The notes: a model not told the origin generated them from the letters alone. 64,000 nucleotides of DNA from Saccharicrinis carchari (GCF_900182605.1 NZ_FXTB01000010.1:1-64000); one strand, 5' to 3'; counted from the first letter of the stretch, positions 35,434-45,748 are shown. Made by a program: numbers and translations.

Positions 35434-36336
35434 ATGTCAAAAATAAAATCTTATATATCTTCCTTCAGGTTGCGTACGCTCCCTTTGGCACTTTCCTCTA
35501 TATTAATGGGAAATTTTATTGCAGCTTATCATCATTCGTATAGTTGGGCGGTGGGTATATTGGCAACAGTGACTACTGTTTTGCTGCAAATACTGAGTAA
35601 CGTGGCTAACGACTATGGCGATGCGGTTTCGGGCGCCGACAATGTGGAGCGAATAGGACCCGCACGCATGGTGGCCTCCGGAAAAATATCACTTAGCGAA
35701 ATGAAACGTACCGTGATCGTATTTTCTGCTTTGTCGCTGATTTCTGGTATAGCTTTGATTGCTGTTGGGAATCTGGAGTTGTTGAGCCTGAAAGCCTGGG
35801 GATTGCTGGTGTTGGGTTTTGCGGCTATTGCGGCAGCAATAAAATATACGGTGGGTAAAAATCCATATGGCTACAGTGGGCGTGGCGATATTTTCGTATT
35901 TCTGTTTTTTGGTTTGGCCGGCGTGTTGGGAACCTATTTTTTGCATACCGGAACAATCGATCCCTGGCTGCTGCTTCCCGCTTCAGCAGTAGGTTTATTG
36001 AGTACAGGTGTTTTAAACCTCAATAATCTGCGCGACATTGAAAGCGATGCCAAATCCGGAAAACACACTTTGGTGGTTAAAAATGGAAGCCCATGGGGCA
36101 AGCGCTATCAAACGGTACTGCTCGTTTCTGCGCTTTTGTTTATGGTAACCTACGGTCTGTTTCAGTTTGTAACTTTATGGCAGTGGTTGTTTTTATTGGC
36201 CGTGCCATTAATAGCTAAAAATTTATGGGTTGTTTTTAACAATAATGAACCTTATTTACTTTATCCACAATTAAAAAAATTGGCCATGACAACTTTTATA
36301 ATGGTGTTGCTGTTTGGGGTGGGCTTGATGATTTAA
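35434..36336 (+). CDS. menA: 1,4-dihydroxy-2-naphthoate polyprenyltransferase
   Basis: This 300-residue UbiA-family membrane enzyme attaches the isoprenoid tail to dihydroxynaphthoate to form demethylmenaquinone. The ATG at 35434 is preferred over a TTG nine codons upstream. The first Asp motif NVANDYGDAVSGAD and the second NNLRDIESDAKSGKHT bind the prenyl diphosphate through magnesium. About eight or nine hydrophobic segments follow. It opens the menaquinone part of the cluster, 270 bp after hemF, with no clear promoter visible. Confidence 0.94.
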   Translation: MSKIKSYISSFRLRTLPLALSSILMGNFIAAYHHSYSWAVGILATVTTVLLQILSNVANDYGDAVSGADNVERIGPARMVASGKISLSEMKRTVIVFSALSLISGIALIAVGNLELLSLKAWGLLVLGFAAIAAAIKYTVGKNPYGYSGRGDIFVFLFFGLAGVLGTYFLHTGTIDPWLLLPASAVGLLSTGVLNLNNLRDIESDAKSGKHTLVVKNGSPWGKRYQTVLLVSALLFMVTYGLFQFVTLWQWLFLLAVPLIAKNLWVVFNNNEPYLLYPQLKKLAMTTFIMVLLFGVGLMI

Positions 36337-36467
36337 AAAAAGGTTGATGGATCGACAGGTAGATAGGTTATTAGCTAAGCATAATGCCTGATGTGTATGT
36401 AGTACCTCTTTTTCAACTATACTTTGTATTTTGTTTTGTACTTTAAATTTTTAATTAAAAATCATCC

Positions 36468-37526
36468 ATGCTTCAAGCCAGCTATAAAAAACACACACTA
36501 CAATTTATTACCCCCGGTGGTACTTCGCGCGGCGTGCTCACAACAAAAAACAGTTGGTATATTCAAGTTTGGGATGTGCGCAATCCCACTGTTTCAGGTG
36601 TGGGTGAGTGCTCCATCTTACCCCATTTAAGTATCGACGATAAACCTGGATTTGAAGATAAGCTTAGGGAGCTTTGTGCCAACATCAACAGGTATGCAAG
36701 CAATTATAGAAGCAACATGGAGGATGAGCTATTGGCATGGCCGGCCATCCGCTTTGGCTTGGAAATGGCTCTGCTCGATTTAAAAAACGGTGGGCATAAA
36801 ACCATATTTGCGTCCGATTTTGTTGAAGGAAAAAAGTCAATACCTATCAATGGTTTAATTTGGATGGGTGAGGTCGATTATATGAAAGAACAGCTGGCGC
36901 AAAAGATCGATAGCGGATTTAAGTGTATTAAAATGAAGATTGGTGCCATCGATTTTGAGCAGGAAATTAATCTGATCAGGGAAATCAGAAAAACGTACAA
37001 TTCTGCGCAACTCGAAATAAGGGTAGATGCCAACGGTGCCTTTAATTCAGGTGAAGCATTGGCTAAACTAAACGAACTGGCCAAGCTCGGTATTCACTCT
37101 ATCGAGCAACCCATAAAAGCCGGACAGTGGCAAAAGATGGCCGGGCTGTGTGCAGAATCTCCCGTTGATATAGCTCTTGATGAGGAACTCATCGGCATAA
37201 GCGATAGTTATAAAAGAGAAGAACTGCTCGCAACGGTTAAGCCTGCATATATCATTTTAAAACCCTCATTGTTAGGTGGGTTTAAAGCTTGTGACCAGTG
37301 GGTGCAAGCGGCTAATAAACTTGGCATTGCCTGGTGGGCTACATCGGCATTGGAGGGCAATATAGGTCTTAACGCCATTGCCCAATGGACGGCCATACAA
37401 GATAATACTTTACCACAGGGTTTAGGTACCGGACAGGTTTTTGCCAACAATATCGCTTCGCCCCTGGAAGTTAAAAACGGACATCTTATCTACAATAAAA
37501 AGCAGCCATGGGGAACTATACCTTGA
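36468..37526 (+). CDS. menC: o-Succinylbenzoate synthase
   Basis: This 352-residue enolase-superfamily enzyme dehydrates SHCHC to o-succinylbenzoate. The K155-x-K157 pair (IKMKIGA), the metal ligands in RVDANGAF, SIEQPI and LDEEL, and the C-terminal lysine loop (ILKPSLLGGF) are all present. Its last 19 bases overlap menE, which is read in another frame, so the two are coupled. Confidence 0.93.
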   Translation: MLQASYKKHTLQFITPGGTSRGVLTTKNSWYIQVWDVRNPTVSGVGECSILPHLSIDDKPGFEDKLRELCANINRYASNYRSNMEDELLAWPAIRFGLEMALLDLKNGGHKTIFASDFVEGKKSIPINGLIWMGEVDYMKEQLAQKIDSGFKCIKMKIGAIDFEQEINLIREIRKTYNSAQLEIRVDANGAFNSGEALAKLNELAKLGIHSIEQPIKAGQWQKMAGLCAESPVDIALDEELIGISDSYKREELLATVKPAYIILKPSLLGGFKACDQWVQAANKLGIAWWATSALEGNIGLNAIAQWTAIQDNTLPQGLGTGQVFANNIASPLEVKNGHLIYNKKQPWGTIP

Positions 37527-38587
37527 GAAAATACGATAGCATAAAATTGAATGGTGTAAAACGGCATGGTGAAGGGTTGCGTATTTTTTGTTTACAGGAA
37601 TTGACTAAAACAAATACTCCAGAATGGGAGCAAGCTGTTTACCGTTTTATTATAGAATGGCTTTCGTTTGAGGATTTTGTTACGGCACATACTTCGGGTT
37701 CCACAGGAAAACCCAAGGAAATACGCTTGCAGAAAAAATACATGATAGCCTCGGCGCTAAAAACGATCGATTTTTTTAATTTATCGGAGGGTAAAACGGT
37801 GCTTTTATGTTTATCGGCTAATTATATTGCCGGCAAGATGATGTTGATCCGTGCCATGGTAGGCGGGTTTAACTTGTTATTGGCCGAACCCACAGGTGCC
37901 CCTTTGAAACAGATAAACGAACCCATTGATTTCACCGCCATGGTACCTTTGCAGGTTTTTAACTCCCTTCCCGATTTTGGGCACAAGGTTAAAAATGTAA
38001 TTATAGGTGGGGGAGTCCTCTCGTCCGAATTGTTAAAAAAAATGCATGGTTTGCCTACCCGTTTTTTCGAAACGTATGGGATGACAGAAACAGTATCGCA
38101 TGTAGCAGTTAAATTGATAGGGGAGGAGAGTACCCCGTTTAAAGCCATGCCCAATGTAACTTTTGCAATCGACAATAGAGGATGTTTAATAATAACAGCA
38201 CCCGATATTACCGATCATCCTATCGTTACCAATGATATTGTGGAACTAAGGGATGATTGTGAATTTTTTTTTCTTGGACGTTACGATAATGTAATAAACT
38301 CTGGCGGTGTAAAAATAATCCCTGAAGAGGTAGAACGCAAACTGAGCGACGTGCTTAAAGTGCCCTTTCTGATTTCGGCTGTGCCCGATGAAAAATTGGG
38401 CGAGAAAGTGGTGGTGGTGCTTCAGGAATATAGTCAGGGCAATCTTAGTTTGAGTGACTTATCGGCTTGCCTATCGCCCTATGAAATACCCAAAGCTATC
38501 CTACGCATCGCGCAATTTCCGCTTACAGATAGCGGAAAAGTAAAACGTTACGAAGTAAGAAAAATGATTGCTGAAGAATATCATTGA
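37508..38587 (+). CDS. menE: o-Succinylbenzoate--CoA ligase
   Basis: This 359-residue ANL-superfamily adenylating enzyme activates o-succinylbenzoate with ATP and CoA. The phosphate loop is TSGSTGKPK (62-70), FETYGMTET is the A5 motif, and FFLGRYDNVINSGGVKI is the A8 hinge. It is shorter than the roughly 450-490 residues of many MenE proteins, lacking part of the N-terminal domain, as is usual for Bacteroidota MenE. It overlaps menC by 19 bases. menF, menD and menB are not in the window. Confidence 0.92.
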   Translation: MGNYTLRKYDSIKLNGVKRHGEGLRIFCLQELTKTNTPEWEQAVYRFIIEWLSFEDFVTAHTSGSTGKPKEIRLQKKYMIASALKTIDFFNLSEGKTVLLCLSANYIAGKMMLIRAMVGGFNLLLAEPTGAPLKQINEPIDFTAMVPLQVFNSLPDFGHKVKNVIIGGGVLSSELLKKMHGLPTRFFETYGMTETVSHVAVKLIGEESTPFKAMPNVTFAIDNRGCLIITAPDITDHPIVTNDIVELRDDCEFFFLGRYDNVINSGGVKIIPEEVERKLSDVLKVPFLISAVPDEKLGEKVVVVLQEYSQGNLSLSDLSACLSPYEIPKAILRIAQFPLTDSGKVKRYEVRKMIAEEYH

Positions 38588-38707
38588 AAAACAAAACATA
38601 ATTGACTTTCTTTGCAGAAGGTTTTTTTACCCACCAACACGAGTTATTAAACTGGTTAGGTGTAGTGTTATATCAGTGTATTATCAATTTAAAATATGTT
38701 TTTTCAT

Positions 38708-39913
38708 ATGAAGGATTTAAGAATTGTAGGCCTTGTTTTGGGCGCTATGCTTGGATTGAGCCAGGTAAATGCGCAGGAAGAAAAGATAGAAACCGAAGGT
38801 TTTAAGTTTGAAACAATTTACGACTGGGATGCCACCTCAGTGAAAAATCAATACCGTTCGGGTACTTGTTGGAGTTATGCAGGACTTTCGTTTCTAGAGT
38901 CCGAAGCGTTAAAAAATGGCAAGGGCGCTTTGGATTTGTCCGAAATGTTTGTGGTGCGTAACTGCTACTCGGATAAGGCCACCAAATATGTTCGTTTGCA
39001 CGGCCATCTGAATTTTGCCGGCGGAGGCTCATTTGAAGATGTGCTGTATACTTTGCGTAACTATGGTTTTGTGCCCGAGCAAGCCTATAGCGGACTAAAA
39101 TATGGTGAAACAAATCATGTGCATGGTGAATTGGATAATGTTTTAAAAGCGTATGTTGACGCCGTTATCGAGAATAAAAATAAGAAGCTATCGTTGGCAT
39201 GGCACAAAGGTTTTAACGGAATATTGGATGCATATTTGGGCGAATATCCTCAAACCTTTAGTTACGAAGGAAAGCAATACACACCAAAATCCTTTGCCAA
39301 AGATGTAACCGGCCTGGATGCCGATGATTATATAATCGTAAGCTCATTTACACATCATCCTTATTATACTAAATTCGTTTTTGAAGTGCCCGATAACTGG
39401 GTGTGGGGCGAAGTGTATAATGTAACACTTAACGATTTAAAAGAGATTATGCACAGCACACTGAAGCAAGGCCACACTTTTGGCTGGGCATCGGATGTTA
39501 GCGAAAAAGGCTTTTCTTTTCGGAAAGGGGTAGCCATTGTTCCTGAAAACGATATTGAAGAAATGGACGGTTCGGAACGAGAAAAATGGGAAGCCATGAG
39601 TAAAGCCGAAAGAGATAGAAGGATGTACAGCTTTAACGGACCGGTAAAAGAAAAAGTAATAACAGCTGAAATGCGCCAGAAACAGTTCGATAACTATTTA
39701 ACTACCGATGACCACGGTATGCACATTACCGGAATGGTAAAAGATCAGGAAGGTAAGATTTATTATAAAGTGAAAAACTCCTGGGACACCAATAATATTT
39801 ACGATGGATATTTTTATGCCTCGGAGCCCTTTGTGCTGCTAAAAACCATGAATATAATGATTAACAAGCACAGCTTACCCAAAGATTTGAAAAAGAAATT
39901 GGGGATAAAGTAA
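38708..39913 (+). CDS. Secreted C1B-family cysteine peptidase (aminopeptidase C/bleomycin hydrolase-like)
   Basis: This 401-residue papain-fold peptidase is read from the second ATG (38708), which gives a signal peptide ending VNAQ; an ATG at 38696 adds four residues. The catalytic Cys54 (SGTCWSYAG), His339 (GMHITG) and Asn357 (KNSWD) form the full triad. Unlike cytosolic PepC or bleomycin hydrolase, it is exported. It probably trims peptides in the periplasm. A strong terminator follows at 39945, so it ends its transcript. Confidence 0.9.
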   Translation: MKDLRIVGLVLGAMLGLSQVNAQEEKIETEGFKFETIYDWDATSVKNQYRSGTCWSYAGLSFLESEALKNGKGALDLSEMFVVRNCYSDKATKYVRLHGHLNFAGGGSFEDVLYTLRNYGFVPEQAYSGLKYGETNHVHGELDNVLKAYVDAVIENKNKKLSLAWHKGFNGILDAYLGEYPQTFSYEGKQYTPKSFAKDVTGLDADDYIIVSSFTHHPYYTKFVFEVPDNWVWGEVYNVTLNDLKEIMHSTLKQGHTFGWASDVSEKGFSFRKGVAIVPENDIEEMDGSEREKWEAMSKAERDRRMYSFNGPVKEKVITAEMRQKQFDNYLTTDDHGMHITGMVKDQEGKIYYKVKNSWDTNNIYDGYFYASEPFVLLKTMNIMINKHSLPKDLKKKLGIK

Positions 39914-39944
39914 AAAGTCATTTTCTCTGAACTATTAACAAGTG

Positions 39945-39988
39945 AATACCACCATGGCTGAATTTATACTTATGGTGGTATTTTTTTT
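39945..39988 (+). terminator. Rho-independent terminator after the C1B peptidase gene
   Basis: An 11-bp perfect stem, AATACCACCAT (39945-39955) and ATGGTGGTATT (39972-39982), is followed directly by a run of T residues. It is the cleanest intrinsic terminator in the window. Confidence 0.85.
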
Positions 39989-40106
39989 GGCTTCAAATAA
40001 TAATCTTGTGAAATCGCCTGTGCAATTTTTTGTTGATGCTATATTTGCACCGGTTGAATCCCATCTTGGCGAACAGCATTTTTACTAATATTAAAATCGA
40101 CCAACA

Positions 40107-40496
40107 ATGAGTGTTAAAGACTTTAAAACCCGAATGAAAATAAAAGCCGAAGCCCAGGATATTTATGCGGCACTTACCAATCCTTTCACCATTGAGTTGT
40201 GGTCGGGTTATAAGGCCGAGATGAGCACGGCGCCTGGCTCGGAGTTTTCGTTATGGGATGGCGACATCGCAGGTAAAAATTTGGAGTTTGAAGAAAATAA
40301 GAAAGTGGTGCAACAATGGTATTTTGGCGAGCAAGAGGAAGCATCCATCGTTACTATTAAAATTTTTGAAGAAACTAACCGCTGCCAGGTGGAGTTGTTG
40401 CATACTAATATTCCGGAGGCAGACTATAATGAAATAAGCGAAGGATGGACCAATTATTATCTGGGTGCCATCAAAGAATTTTTTGAGCAAAATTAA
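40107..40496 (+). CDS. SRPBCC/AHSA1-like small protein
   Basis: This 129-residue protein has the START/Bet v1-like fold of activator-of-Hsp90-ATPase-homologue (AHSA1) proteins: IYAALTNPFTIELWSG near the start, EFSLWDGDIAGKNLEFEENKKVVQQWYFG in the middle, and a C-terminal amphipathic helix (GWTNYYLGAIKEFF). Such proteins bind hydrophobic ligands or act as chaperone cofactors. The specific ligand is unknown. A TATATTTG -7-like box lies at 40040-40047 without a well-placed TTTG partner. It is probably a single-gene transcript between a terminator and comEC. Confidence 0.85.
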   Translation: MSVKDFKTRMKIKAEAQDIYAALTNPFTIELWSGYKAEMSTAPGSEFSLWDGDIAGKNLEFEENKKVVQQWYFGEQEEASIVTIKIFEETNRCQVELLHTNIPEADYNEISEGWTNYYLGAIKEFFEQN

Positions 40497-40606
40497 TCCA
40501 TGCCATCTATCTATGTAGTGGTTCGTTTGTCTTTTCCATACTTATTTTTTGAACTTTAATTAGGATTTTGTTAACTTGAGTTGGTTTAGTCAGCTAAAGT
40601 TTAGGC

Positions 40607-42643
40607 ATGAAATCCATTAACTACAGTGCCATACCCTTTGTGCGTCTGCTTTTTGCCTTGTTGGCTGGGCGCATCTTCTCTTCGTACGTTCATATCCCTG
40701 CTTTATACTATGTAATTGTGTTCGTATTGGCCTTGTTGGGTCTAGTGTTTATTTATTATTCGGCAAGAATGGGCTTTGCCAGGCAATGGACGGTTGGCGC
40801 GGTTCTAACGCTCATGTTGTTTGCTTTGGGTATGGTCAATCGTCCTCATTATATTTTTGATGCTTCGCTAACAAACAGCAGGCATGTGTATTGTGCCGTG
40901 GTAAAAAAGGTGCTTAAAGATGCAGAGGACAAGCAAAGTGTTATTGTAAAGTGCATGCCTGCAGATACTGTGCTAAACTGTTATTTTAGTGCCTTGTTGT
41001 ACGTACGCAACAACGATGGCGAAACAGGTTTACTTCCGGGTGATAAGTTGGCATTTGAAGGTCGACTATCCCCGTTGCAACGCACCGGAAATCCCTTTGC
41101 GTTTGAGTATGCCGACTATATGCATAATAAAGGAATAGAAGGGCAGTTTTATCTGCATGCCAGTCAATTGCAAAGGATGGGGTCGGTGAAAACATTAAGC
41201 CGTTTCTTTTATCTGACCCGCGAAAAAGCCGATAGGAAATTAAAACGTTTAAAATTGGGTAAAGCGCAATTTGGCATTGTATCGGCTTTGGTGTTAGGCG
41301 ATAAATCCATGTTGGATCATCAAACAAAGACCTATTTTTCAAATGCAGGCGCTATTCACATTTTATCGGTCTCGGGGCTTCACGTAGGCATAATTTATCT
41401 GATGCTTACATTTTTTATGGGGCGTATCGGCAAAGGCGCATTATCTATGGTTAAAGTAAGCATAGTAATAATTGGTTTGTGGTTTTATGCGGCCATAGCC
41501 GGCATGTCGCCTTCGGTATTCAGAGCCACATTAATGTTCAGTATATTTGTAATATCTAAATTCATTAGCCATCGGTACAACATTTACCATTCCATGGCAA
41601 TAGCTGCATTTATAATTTTAATTATAAACCCGGATACAGCATTGCATGCAGGTTTTTGGCTGAGCTTTCTGGCCGTAGCATCTATCGTATATTTTTACCC
41701 CAAAATAAGCGCGGGTCTGTATTTTAGTTCGCCGTGGGCAAAATACTTGTGGGGCTTGTTTTCGGTATCACTTTCGGCCCAAATAGGTACGGCCCCCTTA
41801 GCCATCTATTTGTTTGGATTTTTTCCTACCTGGTTTGTTGTCTCCAACTTTTTAGTTATACCTGTATTGCCTTTGGTATTGACAGGAGCGTTGTTGGTGG
41901 TTTTATTACCCTACTCTTTTATTGTAGTACAATTGATTGTAGAACCGCTTACTGCCATGGTAAATTATTTAATGGAAGTTACCCAGTGGGTTGGTAGTCT
42001 CCCTAATGCCACTTTTGTGGGCTTGCAATTGTCATTTTACCAAGTTGTTTTATTGTACGCCACGCTGGTGCTTTATGTAATATGGCAACAACGTAAGGCA
42101 GGCAGATATTTGATTTATACTTTGTTTTTGCTGTGCTTCAGCATGTTTAGTGTTTTAGCATCAAGTTACCACAAATACCATCAGCAATATTTGGTGGTGC
42201 ATCAAATAAACGGAAAAACGGCGGTGATGCGTAGTGATGGCATTACCGGGGATTGTTGGGTAAACCAGCCCTTAGATACCAAAGAGTACAGTTATGCGTT
42301 AAAGCCTTTTGTTTTAAACCGAGAGCTTAAGGTGTTTCGTCAACATACCATGGATTCCGTTGTGCTTTGTCCGGTTGCAGGTAGCCACTACAATATGATG
42401 GTGGTGAATGGCGATGCTGATTTGCAGCCCTCATTATTAAATAAAACGGACGTCATTGTGTTAACCTCTAAAATCCCATCGTATCAAATTAAAGAATTAT
42501 TAAAAAAGATGAAGAGGCAAAAGTTGGTTTTCGACTCTTCTTTTTCTCCCGCGCAATGCAGGTATTATCAAAGGCAGCTCAAAAATAGCGGGCTAAATCC
42601 GCATTTTGTATCTTTACATGGTGCCTTTGTGTTGATAAATTAA
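40607..42643 (+). CDS. ComEC/Rec2-family DNA uptake channel
   Basis: This 678-residue polytopic membrane protein corresponds to the channel that carries single-stranded DNA across the inner membrane in natural transformation. The DUF4131 N-terminal part (with GRLSPLQRTGNPFAFEYADYM) is followed by the competence domain with the signature ILSVSGLHVGIIY and AGMSPSVFRATLMF. The C-terminal 150 residues are not a recognisable metallo-beta-lactamase domain (no HxHxDH motif), as in many Bacteroidota ComEC proteins. Competence itself is not shown. Confidence 0.9.
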   Translation: MKSINYSAIPFVRLLFALLAGRIFSSYVHIPALYYVIVFVLALLGLVFIYYSARMGFARQWTVGAVLTLMLFALGMVNRPHYIFDASLTNSRHVYCAVVKKVLKDAEDKQSVIVKCMPADTVLNCYFSALLYVRNNDGETGLLPGDKLAFEGRLSPLQRTGNPFAFEYADYMHNKGIEGQFYLHASQLQRMGSVKTLSRFFYLTREKADRKLKRLKLGKAQFGIVSALVLGDKSMLDHQTKTYFSNAGAIHILSVSGLHVGIIYLMLTFFMGRIGKGALSMVKVSIVIIGLWFYAAIAGMSPSVFRATLMFSIFVISKFISHRYNIYHSMAIAAFIILIINPDTALHAGFWLSFLAVASIVYFYPKISAGLYFSSPWAKYLWGLFSVSLSAQIGTAPLAIYLFGFFPTWFVVSNFLVIPVLPLVLTGALLVVLLPYSFIVVQLIVEPLTAMVNYLMEVTQWVGSLPNATFVGLQLSFYQVVLLYATLVLYVIWQQRKAGRYLIYTLFLLCFSMFSVLASSYHKYHQQYLVVHQINGKTAVMRSDGITGDCWVNQPLDTKEYSYALKPFVLNRELKVFRQHTMDSVVLCPVAGSHYNMMVVNGDADLQPSLLNKTDVIVLTSKIPSYQIKELLKKMKRQKLVFDSSFSPAQCRYYQRQLKNSGLNPHFVSLHGAFVLIN

Positions 42644-42732
42644 TGAGAATGATAGATGCTTTTCCGTTTAATCTTATAATTTTGCCACGTTGCAAAAATT
42701 AGTTTTGGTAGGTGATTAAATAAAATAGATAA

Positions 42733-44073
42733 ATGAAAATTATTATTGCGGGTGCAGGAGAGGTGGGGACGCACGTTGCTAAAATGATGTGCCATGCCAA
42801 TCATGATGTTGTGTTGATTGATGATGATGAAGAAAAACTCAAGCAAATTGACGCTCATTTTGATTTGCTTACTATTGTAGGATCGGTTTCTTCTATCAAG
42901 GATTTAAAGCAGGCCAACGCAGGAGATTGTGATTTGTTTATTGCCGTGCCGCCCTACGAGGAGCTAAGTTTGATGTCGGCCATACTAGCCACAAAGCTGG
43001 GGGCCAAAGTGACTATCGCACGCATCAATAACTATGAGTATTTGCTGCCCGAAAACAAGGAGTTTTTTAAACAGCTGGGGGTAGATGAGCTTATTTATCC
43101 GGAACAATTAGCGGCCAAAGAAATAGCCACCTCCTTAAAAAGAGTGGGCATCCGCCAGCAAATAGAGTTCTCTGACGGTAAACTTATCCTCTATGCTATA
43201 AAAATAAGAGATAATGCACCTATAATTAACCTTACCTTGGCCGAGGTAGACGAAAGGCATGATGGTAAGTTGTATAATACGGTCGCCATCATCCGCGACG
43301 GGCAAACCATAATACCGCATGGTAACGAGCGCTTCCGGCATAACGATTTGGTTTACATCCTTACTACACCAAAAGAAACGGCCAAGGTGCTGCGCGATAC
43401 CGGTAAGCAAAAGTTTGACGTTAAAAATGTAATGATACTGGGCGGTAGCCGGATTGGTAAAAAACTGGCTGAACGTCTGGGTGTGCGCTATAATGTAAAA
43501 ATGATAGAGATAGACCGCGAAAAAAGTACCCGTTTGGCCAACGAATTGGAACATACGCTGGTTATAAGCGGCGACGGTCGTAATCTGGAACTCCTTAAGG
43601 ATGAGGGGTTAAAAAAGATGGATGCTTTTGTGGCAGTAACATCCAATTCGGAAGTGAATATATTGGCGTGCCAGTTGGCAAAAAAAATGGGTGTCAAAAA
43701 AACTGTAGCCGAAGTGGAAAATATGGATTACATTGCACTGGCCGAGAATATCGGTATCGGCACACTTATTAATAAAAAACTTATTGCAGCCAGTTATATT
43801 TATCGCTACACCGTTAAAGCAAGAGTTTCCGAAGTTAAATGCCTGATAGCTTCTGATGCCGAGGTACTGGAACTGGTGGCCGGTGAGAATTCAAAAATTA
43901 CAAAAAATCCCCTGAGCAGGATGAAACTTCCCAGAGATGTGAATGTAGGTGGCATTATCCGTAACGGTAAAGCCATAATTGCCACGGGTGATACGCAAAT
44001 ACAAGCCAACGATAAGGTAGTGGTGTTCGCTTTACCTTCCGGTATCCGGAAAATAGAAAAAATGTTTTTATAA
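42733..44073 (+). CDS. trkA: Trk potassium uptake regulatory subunit
   Basis: This 446-residue cytoplasmic NAD-binding gating protein has two RCK modules in tandem. Each has a Rossmann TrkA-N domain (IIIAGAGEVGTHVAKMM at 3-19; VMILGGSRIGKKLAERLG near 235) and a TrkA-C domain. It binds TrkH, encoded 72 bases downstream, and controls potassium flow in response to nucleotides. Confidence 0.95.
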   Translation: MKIIIAGAGEVGTHVAKMMCHANHDVVLIDDDEEKLKQIDAHFDLLTIVGSVSSIKDLKQANAGDCDLFIAVPPYEELSLMSAILATKLGAKVTIARINNYEYLLPENKEFFKQLGVDELIYPEQLAAKEIATSLKRVGIRQQIEFSDGKLILYAIKIRDNAPIINLTLAEVDERHDGKLYNTVAIIRDGQTIIPHGNERFRHNDLVYILTTPKETAKVLRDTGKQKFDVKNVMILGGSRIGKKLAERLGVRYNVKMIEIDREKSTRLANELEHTLVISGDGRNLELLKDEGLKKMDAFVAVTSNSEVNILACQLAKKMGVKKTVAEVENMDYIALAENIGIGTLINKKLIAASYIYRYTVKARVSEVKCLIASDAEVLELVAGENSKITKNPLSRMKLPRDVNVGGIIRNGKAIIATGDTQIQANDKVVVFALPSGIRKIEKMFL

Positions 44074-44145
44074 ATGCTTAGGGTAAATATCAAATAACCC
44101 ATTTGGTTTGCAGCCTTATTTGCTGCAATAAAAAATTATTTTGGT

Positions 44146-45597
44146 ATGTTGAATGGTCGAATGATCCTGTTTATAATGGGTCTGCTTTTGGTAGTTGAGG
44201 GAGTCTTTATGTTATTGTCGGCAGCGGTGGCTTTAATGTATGGCGAATACGACCTGCCTTATTTTTTGATATCGGCATTGATATGTTTTATAATTGGGGG
44301 TGTGTTGAGTGCAAGCAATTATAAGGCAGAAAGGAATATGGGCAAAAAAGAGGGCTATATCATCGTATCCATGGTTTGGGTGGTGTTCTCATTTTTTGGC
44401 CTGTTGCCTTTTTATCTAAGCGGAGCCATCCCGTCGTTCACCGATGCTTTTTTCGAAACAATGTCGGGCTTTACCACCACCGGTTCAACCATTCTTAACG
44501 ATATTGAAGCCTTGCCACATGGCATTTTATTTTGGCGCAGCCTAATACAATGGCTGGGTGGTATGGGTATCATTGTGTTTTCATTGGCCATATTGCCTTT
44601 TTTGGGTGTTGGCGGAATGCAATTGTATGTGGCCGAAGTGCCCGGTCCGGTAGCAGAAAAGCTAAGTCCGCGAATAGCCGATACAGCCAAGCGTCTTTGG
44701 GGTATCTACGTAATATACACCGTTATAGAAACACTGCTGCTTTGGGCAGGAGGTATGTCTTTGTTTGATGCTGTTTGCCATTCTTTTACTACAATGGCAA
44801 CGGGTGGATATTCCACTAAACAGGATAGTATAGCCTTCTATGACTCGGCCTACATACAGTATGTCATCATCTTGTTTATGTTTGTGGCAGGTATCAACTT
44901 TACATTGTCGTACAGCTTGTTGCACGGAAGGGTACGCAGAGTTTTTCGCGACGAAGAATTTAGATATTACCTGGGCTTTGTGTTGGTGGTCAGCTTGTTT
45001 GTAGCAGCCGTGTTATTTATATCGGGCGATGTAACCCAGGTGGAACGTGCCTTTCGTGATGCCCTTTTTCAAGTTGTTTCGGTGATCACCACCACAGGAT
45101 ATGCTACGGCCGATTATTTAGTTTGGTTTCCAACGTTAAGTATTATCATGTTTATGCTTATGTTTATTGGAGGCAGCGCAGGATCTACCGGAGGTGGCAT
45201 TAAAGTGGTGCGTATCGTATTGCTGCTGAAAAATGCCTATTTTGAGCTAAAACGCCTTATTCATCCCAATGCCGTTATTCCGGTTCGTTTTAATTCTAAA
45301 TCTGTGTCGCCAACCGTAATTACCAATGTGCTGGCGTTTATTGTTATCTATATGTTAATTGTTGGTGTAAGTATGGTCATCATGTCGTTTATGGGATACG
45401 ATTTAGATACATCTATTGGTGCTGTGGCTACTTGCATTGGTAACATAGGGCCGGGCTTAGGCGAGGTGGGGCCGGCAGCTACTTTTTCGCATATACCGGA
45501 TTCCGGCAAGTGGTTTCTTAGCTTTTTAATGCTTTTAGGTCGTTTGGAGATATTTACTGTTATACTTCTTTTTTCGCCCTACTTCTGGAAGGATTAG
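44146..45597 (+). CDS. trkH: Trk potassium uptake membrane subunit
   Basis: This 483-residue transporter has the four membrane-pore-membrane repeats of the TrkH/KtrB family. Selectivity-filter-like loops are seen as ETMSGFTTTGSTIL, HSFTTMATGGYSTK, VVSVITTTGYATADY and CIGNIGPGLGEVGP. The GSAGSTGGGIKVVR loop after the third repeat is characteristic. It forms an operon with trkA. Confidence 0.95.
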   Translation: MLNGRMILFIMGLLLVVEGVFMLLSAAVALMYGEYDLPYFLISALICFIIGGVLSASNYKAERNMGKKEGYIIVSMVWVVFSFFGLLPFYLSGAIPSFTDAFFETMSGFTTTGSTILNDIEALPHGILFWRSLIQWLGGMGIIVFSLAILPFLGVGGMQLYVAEVPGPVAEKLSPRIADTAKRLWGIYVIYTVIETLLLWAGGMSLFDAVCHSFTTMATGGYSTKQDSIAFYDSAYIQYVIILFMFVAGINFTLSYSLLHGRVRRVFRDEEFRYYLGFVLVVSLFVAAVLFISGDVTQVERAFRDALFQVVSVITTTGYATADYLVWFPTLSIIMFMLMFIGGSAGSTGGGIKVVRIVLLLKNAYFELKRLIHPNAVIPVRFNSKSVSPTVITNVLAFIVIYMLIVGVSMVIMSFMGYDLDTSIGAVATCIGNIGPGLGEVGPAATFSHIPDSGKWFLSFLMLLGRLEIFTVILLFSPYFWKD

Positions 45598-45748
45598 AGA
45601 AGGATTGGCATTAGCGTTAAATATAGTTAAAACATTTTGCGGCAGTTCACATCAATCATTTTGTTTTTATCTTCGCAAGCGGATAACAGAACTACCGTAG
45701 TGCCACTGCCATCAAGTATCCGATTTATATTATCGTTAATTTTTCAGA

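Noticed and set aside
38602-38805. 67-codon plus-strand frame before the peptidase gene
   Set aside because: It overlaps the peptidase signal peptide in another frame and shows no conserved features.
42654-42684. Promoter before trkA based on TAATTTTG at 42677-42684
   Set aside because: The -7 box is good but no TTTG lies 18-21 bases upstream, so support is insufficient.
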